Shown here: in pieces, positions 36,324 to 43,102 of the stretch | Numbering within the stretch: position 1 is the stretch's first letter | How the letters are laid out: the number at the start of each line of letters is the position of its first letter | Source of the DNA: Kiritimatiellia bacterium | GTDB lineage: Bacteria; Verrucomicrobiota; Kiritimatiellia; RFP12; UBA1067 | Reading direction: 5' to 3' | Assembly: GCA_016284515.1 (NCBI GenBank) | Contig: JAEEOY010000133.1 | Location: 1-43,102, forward strand | Length of the DNA stretch: 43,102 nucleotides | The notes under the pieces: generated by a model | Told to the model about the DNA's origin: nothing | What the model saw: the letters and a program-made list of their open reading frames with translations, nothing else | The model's database searches: none | Made by a program: the position numbers and the translations under genes

Positions 36324-39300
36324 ATGCTAGACGGTATTTCGCAGAGCCTCGTCAACATGACGAGCAAATTCGGCAAGGGCGACCTCGACAAGGGGGTTGT
36401 ATTCGACACGCAGACCGGCAAGTTCGCGGTCAATCGCAATGCGGACCAGATGGGTCTCGGCGACCACAACTACTTCCAGAACGAGACGCCGACGGAGCTG
36501 GGGAGGCAGAACGCCATCATCAGGAGCGCGCTCGCGAACTCCCTCAAGAAGATTCTGTCCGAAGGCGGCGGATTGATCGGCCAGGCCCAGCAGAAGGCCC
36601 TGGACGAGATTTTTACGACGCTGTTCGGTGCGACGGACGCAACCGGCAACTTCGGGAAGGACATGGAAATCTACCGTCCGATTACGGCGCGGACGGTGAA
36701 GCAGCTCGTCACAAAGGCCCAGAAGGCGCATGCGCAGGCTGCGCTCGAGGCGCTCCCGGCCGGGAGCGCGAAGATCGACAACGCCGAAAAGCTCATCGCC
36801 AAACTCTGCGCCAACGCGTCCCTCCACGGGAAGACGGACACCGTCCAGAGGATGGTGGAGAAGCTCGAGATCGACCTCGCCAAGTGCGGCGCGAAGCTCG
36901 AGGCGGCGACGACGGAGAGGGCGCGTGCCAAGGCGAAGGCGTCGATCGTCGCTACGGTCGACAAGTTCATCCGCGAGGCTTCGCAGCTCGATGCTGAGAT
37001 GCCGGGGGCGGATTTTGCGATCGAGCTGGCTATCGAGGAATATACGGACTCGACGGGGAAGTTCCTCGGTCCCGGATTCTGCGCGCAGTTCCACAAGCGC
37101 GCCATGGGCATGATCGAGCCGGGGATGACCTACGATGCATTCAAGGCGAAAATCGCCGAGGCACTGCCCGGAATCGTCAATGAGGCACGGGCGAACGCCT
37201 CCTCTCCGCTCGTCTTCAGCTCCAGGCAGCCCGGCGTCCCGCAGCCCGCCGACGTGGGCCTTTCGCAGGAGAAGATGAACGCCGTCCGCGCCGAGTTCCA
37301 GGCTTCCATCGCGGACGGACAGAGGCTCGTCCAGAACGGGACGAACCTCACGTCCGTGCCGGGGTTCTCGATCGGCGCGGACAAGTTCGACACGACCGTG
37401 TTCCTCAAGGGCCAGCCGAAGCCGTCGGACAACAGCAGGAGCATGGACGAGAGTTTCACCGCGAACATGCGTTCCCGCGGCGAAGCGAGGCCCCTCGTCA
37501 AGGTGGTCAATCCAGACGGATCGGTCATTTCGCTTCAACGCTGCGTCGCCTCCCATGTCGACACGGTCTGCGGAGGGGCCGGCGTGCAGTCCACCGCCGT
37601 CAAGGCCGCGATGATGCTCGACCTCGGCCGGCTCGTGGGCGGTATCGCGGAGGATCTGCATCTCGACGGCAAGCTCCGTGAGGGCCTCAAGCAGGGATGC
37701 GACTGCACCCTGACGCTCAACGACGACGGATCGATCGACGTCACGCTATCGACCAAGCCGGAGAGCAGCGTGGAATGCTCGCTGACGCTCAGGATCTCGA
37801 CGGAGGGCGAGCGCTCGCTCGTCTCGTTCTCTGGCGTGAAGACGAGCGACGCCTTCGCCGACAAGGTCGAGCAGGCCGAACGTCGCCGTCTTTTCGCGGC
37901 CAAGATGGATCCTGTGACCGGTTCCATCACCAAGATGGGCGCCGCCAAGCTCGCCGAGATCAAGCAGTATGTCGAAGCGCCGAACGTGTCAGCGCGCATC
38001 GGCGAAGAGAACATGAACTCCCTCCAGGTGTCCGTCACCGGGCTTTACAACGGACTCATCGGCGAACTGCGCCGTCTCGCGAACGATCCCGAGGCGCGTC
38101 TCGAGAAGACGCCCGACCAGTACGAAAGGGACTTCGCCACGCAGATCGAAAACCTGCGCCAGCGCACGCTCGCGCGCGTCCAGTCGAACCTCTTCCTGGC
38201 GGTCGACTTCAAGAAGTCCTTCAATGACATCGCGGCGAAGTGCAACGCAGCTGCCGGCAGGCTGGACGCGGCGGGAATGAACGCTCTCGCGTACGTCGTG
38301 AGGGATTTCATGGTGCGGACCAACACCTACCTCGCGGACCTGCGGTCCAACTTCATCATCTCGGGGGAGGTGTCCGAAAGGGCGGCCAAGGAGCTTACGA
38401 CGGCGGTGAAGGCCTTTGCCCGGCGCGCCATCGACGTCCTGACCTCGCTCAATGACAAGCCGACGGCGGAGGACGCCGTGGCGTTCGCGACAGGACTGAA
38501 GTCGCTGCGCTTCCCGGTGCTGGCGTTCAGGACGTTCTCCGAGGGCGCCCGCACCGCGATGCTTTCCGCGAGCGGACTCCTCTCAACCGAGGCCGTCGAC
38601 CGGGCGGCGATCGGAAAGCCCGGGTACGGTCCCGTGGCCAAGGCGGTTTCCGATTTCGCGGATGTCGTCAACAATCTGCTCTCGCAGGCGCGCGGATGGG
38701 GGAACGACGCTCAGGCGCTGGAGTTCATGAGCCTCGCCGAGGGCAGGCTCCGTCGCATAATCCAGACGGTCGTAAGCGGCATCGACAGCGGGACGGACCT
38801 GAGCCAGGGCATCGGCGGGGTTCTCGCCGAAGAGCTTGCGCCCATCTTCGGCACCTTCGCGAACTACGAGCGCCAGAACATCCAGGACACGTTCTCCCGG
38901 AAGGCCGACGCGCACATCGCCACGCTCCAGGACATCCGGAACAACGGCGTGTCGGTCAACGGCGTCCGCGTTCCGCTGAGCGAAGCCCAGCGCGCCGACG
39001 TGGACGACGCGATCGCCAGGATAGGCGCCCTCAAGGATGGCCTCCAGAACGTGCAGGGCGACAGCCGTCCGATCACCCGCGAGGGGCTCGCGGCGTTCAT
39101 GTCCAGACTTGACGGCGCCGTCGGCAAGTTCATGGAGAAGCTGGCGAATCCGGGTCCGAGCCGCGCCCCGAAGCAGAACTTCTTCGCCAAGGCGTTCGGC
39201 GGCCTCGGCGGCAAGCTGGATGGCGACGCCGACTACCGCATCGCCCTGCCGGCGGTGCCGACGGACTACAACGCATCCGCCACCAACGCGGCGAATCCCT

Positions 39301-42300
39301 TTGCGGGACAGGGCGGCGCCGGGTTCGCGTCCTTCGACGAGCTGTCGCGCACCATACGCGCCCAGACCGCGATCGGCAGGACGATCAACGCCGACAACCC
39401 CGAGCTCAAGACGATGGCGCTCGACGTCTTCTACGAACTCGAGGAGGCGAGGCCGTACCTGGATATCGACGATGACAACAACATCCTGGGGTTCAAGGAG
39501 ATCAACGGCGAGAAGACCGGCGAGCTCATCGTCGCCGCGGCGCTGAAGGCCGCGGTCGCCAGGCGCACCGCCGCCTGCGTCGCCGAGCTGGCGACGCTCC
39601 AGAACGGCGTCGCGCTCGATGTCGAGAAGTACACCGGACCCGCCGGGATGACGGCGCTCAAGGCCGCGATCAGGGATGCCTTCCCGGCCGAGATCAACCG
39701 CTTCGCGGTGGTCGCCCGGGCGGAGGCACGGCCGGCCGGCGAACTCCTTCCGGGCGAAGTCCTGAAGCGCGGCAACAACATCTTCGGACTCGACCTTGAA
39801 TACGTCCGCAAGCAGGGGAAGCTCGAAGCGCTGAAGACGATAGTCCTCGGAATGATGATTTCGAATTCCCGCGACGCCTACCTGACGCTCAAGGCCGAGG
39901 ACCCCGCCGCCGCCAACCAGCTGATGGAGCGGTGGCTGAGCCAGCGGGAGCCCCTCGGTGACGATTTGAAAACGCTCATGATGATCGACGGCGCCGCGAT
40001 GAGGGGACTTCAGGCGTCGCTCCTCAACGGCGATCTGCCGCTCGACGGCAGCATCAATCTGCCGACGGCGCTTCTGCTGCAGGACCTCTCGAAGTACGGT
40101 GGCGAACGCGCCAACGAGGATCCGATCGAAGCGAGCGCGGGGTTCGCGAACCCCAATCCCGGCGAGAACTACATCATGCTCCTCAGGAACGGGCTCACTC
40201 CCGAGAGGATCGCCCAGTTCTGCAAAGTAGGAAACAAACCGAATCAGGAGAACGTAGGAAACCAACCGAATCAGGTGTTGGCGAACGTCCGTATGGACTC
40301 GAAGGTCTCATCGCTCTTTTCAATCCTCTCCCACCTGTACGTGATCGGCAGGTGCGATGCGGGGAGCGTCGACGAGGTGTGCCTGCGAGTCCACCACAAG
40401 CACGTCTACGAGACCACCGCAGACGACTTCTCGAATACGTTCTCCCTCATGCGCAAGGGTGTGGTCGATCTCATCAAGCACCCGGATCCCAATGACGACA
40501 CCCCTCCGCCCGCAGGCCTGCAGGATCTGGATCCGATGTCGCAGCTCAACGCCGAGCAGCGGGAAGGCGCGATGTTCTTCAAGCGCACCGCGATCCCGAC
40601 GACCGCCCATGTTGCGGAGACGCTGGCCATCTACAACGTGCTCAAGCAGATGTCCGCGCCGAACGGTCCGGCCGAGTCGCAGGTTACCTACAACGGCGTA
40701 CAGTTCACGCTCAGCGTCGCGAACGGCGTCCTCACCGCGAAGGAGCGGGTGAACATCGACGTCTGGCAGCTGCGCGACGGGTCGAATAAGGACGACTACC
40801 ATCTCGACAAGGTCCGGAAGAACGTCGAAATCCCGATCGTGTGCCCCCTCGACGTGCGCGGCTTCCTCTCGCAGATCGAAGACGAGATCGCGGCCAACGC
40901 GACGGTCTACGGACGCGAGGCGGCGCTCGCGCTCTTCAACGCGGAGGGCTTCGACGCCGGCTCCAGCCGCGCCCGCCAGCTCGCGCTGAACGTGATCGCC
41001 GGCATCACCGGCACGCTCGCGACTGAACTCTGCCACGTGCCCACCACGGACCTGACGGAACTCGCGCGCGGCATGCTGCAGACCCAGGGCGACCCGAAGG
41101 CGTTCTTCAAGGAGAGGCTCGCCGGCCTCAACGGCGACGGCGTGACGCGCTTCAACGGCGCGGCCACGCTCGAACTCTACCGGAAGATGCAGGCGACCGA
41201 CCGGAACCAGCTCGACGAGATGGTCAAGCTGCCCGTGGAAAACAAGACCCGCGAAGGCGAGACGCTCGTCCAGTCGCGCCGTCGCCGCGTCCACGAGTTC
41301 ATCGCCGAACTCGTAATGCCCGACGACACGACTCGCTACGACATCGACCGCGACGCCGGCAGGACCGACGCTGACATCATGCGCCGGACGATACTCTCCC
41401 ACAAGTACGAACTCGGCATCGTGCTGCGTTCGCTCGGCTCCGATTCGGACCTCCTCGACACCTTCAGCCTGGCCACCGGCGGCGAAGTCGACGGCGTGGT
41501 GCCGCGCACCCACGAGATCACCACGACCCTCAAGGCGCGCATGATCCAGCTGAAGTCCATGGTGGACGCGGCCGGCGGGCTGGACGCCTTCTTCCAGGCG
41601 CTGGAGACGAACGACGGCGCGGGCGTTCCCGGGCTCGCCGACTTCCTCAATGGATTCTCCTCCGACCTCGCCTCGGCCTCGGACAAGGTGCTCGCGAAGA
41701 TGCAGGGCGTCCTCACCGAGAAGCTCGCCACCGCGTTCCGCCAGTCCACGGCGACCGCCAAGAACAAGCAGCTCTGGCAGAAGACGCTGGATGAAATCGC
41801 GGGATCCGGCACGCTCGACGTCGACACCGGCTACGGTCAGCTTCTCATGGAGGCGCTTTCGACCTACTTCTCCAAGATGGAGCCGATCGACCGCCACCGC
41901 ATGGCGTCCTCGCTGCTGCGCTACGCCGGCTCCGAGTCCAACTCCGGCGAGATTCTGGGCGCACTCATCAAGGGCGCGGGCCCGGTGCTGCAGAAGCTCA
42001 TGCAGGGCCTGCCGCAGACCGCGCTACCGCAAGACCTCCGGCAGGCGGTGGCGGACCTCAAGTGCAACCTCCCGTCCATACCGCCGGAGATGGTCCGCGC
42101 CACGCTCCTCGACATGGTCGAGCGCTCCAACGGACGCATCACGTCTATCGAGCTGACGAAGTCCCTCGGCGCGGCGACGGTCGGCCAGGCGTTCCTCTGC
42201 AAGATCGTGACGGTCGACAACCCCGCCGGCGAGGAGTGCGTCGTCAAGATCCTGCGTCCGGACGTCCAGGCCCGCGCCCGCCGCGAGCGCGACCTCTTCC

Positions 42301-43102
42301 TCGACATCGCGAAGCGGACGAAGGGAATGGCGGGCGTGTTCGACGTCCGGCTGGAGGGCATCTTCAAGGAGCTTGACTTCACGGTTGAGGCCAACAACGT
42401 CAAGCAGGGCTCGATCTACACCTCCGGCGTCGTCAACGACAAGATCGAGGGCGTGCGCAGCATGGAGCTCTACCCGTTCATCGCGGCGACCGCCAACACC
42501 CTTGTCGTCCGCAAGGCCCCCGGCGTCACCTACGACCGCTTCATCGCCGACTCGAAGGCCAGGGTCGACACGGTCCTCGGCAAGCTGAAGAAGGTCCGCA
42601 ACGCCGACGGAAGCGTAAACTACCTCAGCGGCGACCCCACCAAGATCCTCACGACGCGCGAGGCGCTCCTGGACACCTACAACGACATCCTCGCGCGGCA
42701 GAAGCAGCTCACCGGCTTCATCGAGAAGTGGACGTTCGAGGCCATCTTCGACGGCGGGTTCTTCCACGGCGACGTGCACGCCGGCAACCTGATGTGCGAC
42801 GGAACGCGCCTCACGGTGATCGACTACGGCAACGCCTCCAGGTTCTCGGCGAGCGAGCTCAACAGCCTCAAGTGGGCGCTTGCCTGGATTCCGGCGAAGA
42901 AAGCGTCCAAGTTCCTGGAAAACTACGAGAATCTTCTCTCGGCCGAAGGCAAGAAGACCCTCGCCGCCAAGCGCAATGACCTCGTCAGGGCGCTGCAGGA
43001 GGTCTTCGACCGCGCGGACGCCTCCGACATCGGGCGCATCATGTCGGCGGCCTTCCAGCTCATCCAGGAGATGGGCGTGGAACTGCCGGGTCCGATCTTC
43101 AG
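36324..43102 (+). CDS. Giant (at least 2259 aa, runs off window) candidate effector with UbiB/ABC1-like atypical kinase domain near the window end
   Basis: No ORF of 60 aa or more is listed in this + frame, as expected for one ORF with no stop in the window; checked in frame at several points. Motifs 'LTKSLGAATVGQAFLCKIVTVDNPAGEECVVKILRPDVQARARRERDLFLDIA', 'IFKELDFTVEANNV', 'GGFFHGDVHAGNLMCDGTRLTVIDYGNASRF'. Confidence 0.8.
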   Translation, partial: MLDGISQSLVNMTSKFGKGDLDKGVVFDTQTGKFAVNRNADQMGLGDHNYFQNETPTELGRQNAIIRSALANSLKKILSEGGGLIGQAQQKALDEIFTTLFGATDATGNFGKDMEIYRPITARTVKQLVTKAQKAHAQAALEALPAGSAKIDNAEKLIAKLCANASLHGKTDTVQRMVEKLEIDLAKCGAKLEAATTERARAKAKASIVATVDKFIREASQLDAEMPGADFAIELAIEEYTDSTGKFLGPGFCAQFHKRAMGMIEPGMTYDAFKAKIAEALPGIVNEARANASSPLVFSSRQPGVPQPADVGLSQEKMNAVRAEFQASIADGQRLVQNGTNLTSVPGFSIGADKFDTTVFLKGQPKPSDNSRSMDESFTANMRSRGEARPLVKVVNPDGSVISLQRCVASHVDTVCGGAGVQSTAVKAAMMLDLGRLVGGIAEDLHLDGKLREGLKQGCDCTLTLNDDGSIDVTLSTKPESSVECSLTLRISTEGERSLVSFSGVKTSDAFADKVEQAERRRLFAAKMDPVTGSITKMGAAKLAEIKQYVEAPNVSARIGEENMNSLQVSVTGLYNGLIGELRRLANDPEARLEKTPDQYERDFATQIENLRQRTLARVQSNLFLAVDFKKSFNDIAAKCNAAAGRLDAAGMNALAYVVRDFMVRTNTYLADLRSNFIISGEVSERAAKELTTAVKAFARRAIDVLTSLNDKPTAEDAVAFATGLKSLRFPVLAFRTFSEGARTAMLSASGLLSTEAVDRAAIGKPGYGPVAKAVSDFADVVNNLLSQARGWGNDAQALEFMSLAEGRLRRIIQTVVSGIDSGTDLSQGIGGVLAEELAPIFGTFANYERQNIQDTFSRKADAHIATLQDIRNNGVSVNGVRVPLSEAQRADVDDAIARIGALKDGLQNVQGDSRPITREGLAAFMSRLDGAVGKFMEKLANPGPSRAPKQNFFAKAFGGLGGKLDGDADYRIALPAVPTDYNASATNAANPFAGQGGAGFASFDELSRTIRAQTAIGRTINADNPELKTMALDVFYELEEARPYLDIDDDNNILGFKEINGEKTGELIVAAALKAAVARRTAACVAELATLQNGVALDVEKYTGPAGMTALKAAIRDAFPAEINRFAVVARAEARPAGELLPGEVLKRGNNIFGLDLEYVRKQGKLEALKTIVLGMMISNSRDAYLTLKAEDPAAANQLMERWLSQREPLGDDLKTLMMIDGAAMRGLQASLLNGDLPLDGSINLPTALLLQDLSKYGGERANEDPIEASAGFANPNPGENYIMLLRNGLTPERIAQFCKVGNKPNQENVGNQPNQVLANVRMDSKVSSLFSILSHLYVIGRCDAGSVDEVCLRVHHKHVYETTADDFSNTFSLMRKGVVDLIKHPDPNDDTPPPAGLQDLDPMSQLNAEQREGAMFFKRTAIPTTAHVAETLAIYNVLKQMSAPNGPAESQVTYNGVQFTLSVANGVLTAKERVNIDVWQLRDGSNKDDYHLDKVRKNVEIPIVCPLDVRGFLSQIEDEIAANATVYGREAALALFNAEGFDAGSSRARQLALNVIAGITGTLATELCHVPTTDLTELARGMLQTQGDPKAFFKERLAGLNGDGVTRFNGAATLELYRKMQATDRNQLDEMVKLPVENKTREGETLVQSRRRRVHEFIAELVMPDDTTRYDIDRDAGRTDADIMRRTILSHKYELGIVLRSLGSDSDLLDTFSLATGGEVDGVVPRTHEITTTLKARMIQLKSMVDAAGGLDAFFQALETNDGAGVPGLADFLNGFSSDLASASDKVLAKMQGVLTEKLATAFRQSTATAKNKQLWQKTLDEIAGSGTLDVDTGYGQLLMEALSTYFSKMEPIDRHRMASSLLRYAGSESNSGEILGALIKGAGPVLQKLMQGLPQTALPQDLRQAVADLKCNLPSIPPEMVRATLLDMVERSNGRITSIELTKSLGAATVGQAFLCKIVTVDNPAGEECVVKILRPDVQARARRERDLFLDIAKRTKGMAGVFDVRLEGIFKELDFTVEANNVKQGSIYTSGVVNDKIEGVRSMELYPFIAATANTLVVRKAPGVTYDRFIADSKARVDTVLGKLKKVRNADGSVNYLSGDPTKILTTREALLDTYNDILARQKQLTGFIEKWTFEAIFDGGFFHGDVHAGNLMCDGTRLTVIDYGNASRFSASELNSLKWALAWIPAKKASKFLENYENLLSAEGKKTLAAKRNDLVRALQEVFDRADASDIGRIMSAAFQLIQEMGVELPGPIF
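40227..40275 (+). repeat. 27-bp-period in-frame repeat encoding VGNKPNQEN/VGNQPNQ
   Basis: gtaggaaacaaaccgaatcagg / gtaggaaaccaaccgaatcagg, 21 of 22 bases identical. Confidence 0.9.

Noticed and set aside
40227-40275. 27-bp repeat in the giant ORF considered as a functional binding motif
   Set aside because: Only two units and no flanking symmetry; kept as a repeat feature only.
1-43102. tRNA, rRNA or insertion-sequence transposase genes
   Set aside because: No clover-leaf-like sequence, rRNA segment or transposase motif was recognised by eye; absence not proven without tRNAscan/Infernal.

Overview
The window is high-GC and looks chromosomal, probably from the Kiritimatiellae/Verrucomicrobia-like group; that taxonomy is inferred from gene style and was not tested. 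It carries five blocks on the + strand. (1) Two large secreted proteins: a beta-strand/autotransporter-like repeat protein cut by the window start, and a lamin-tail + CotH-kinase-like protein. (2) An arabinan/arabinoside-type cluster: a truncated histidine-kinase-like membrane protein, a NarL-type response regulator whose ORF runs straight into a secreted GH43-like domain, a GH127-like protein without the metal-site cysteines, an intact-looking GH127 and a GH51. (3) Housekeeping genes: RarA, a KamA-like radical SAM protein and a U32 peptidase. (4) A CesT-type secretion chaperone followed by a compact defence island (HsdM-HsdS-RecQ/PRTase-DprA-HsdR-RadC). (5) Two large candidate effectors with atypical kinase motifs (PI3/4K-like, and UbiB/ABC1-like in an ORF of at least 6.8 kb that runs off the window end), with a UGSC-like secreted protein and a RelB/RelE-type toxin-antitoxin pair between them. 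The most interesting signals are: the response-regulator/GH43 fusion with an apparently lost catalytic acid; an HsdS whose two target-recognition halves are nearly identical in protein but diverged in DNA; heptanucleotide repeats inside both hsdS and hsdR; a RecQ-PRTase/DprA pair embedded in the type I RM operon; a shared TGTAACC-N13-CGTGTA promoter-like element upstream of both kinase-effector genes; and direct repeats bracketing the toxin-antitoxin cassette. All homology calls are from motif recognition by eye. No database search was run.
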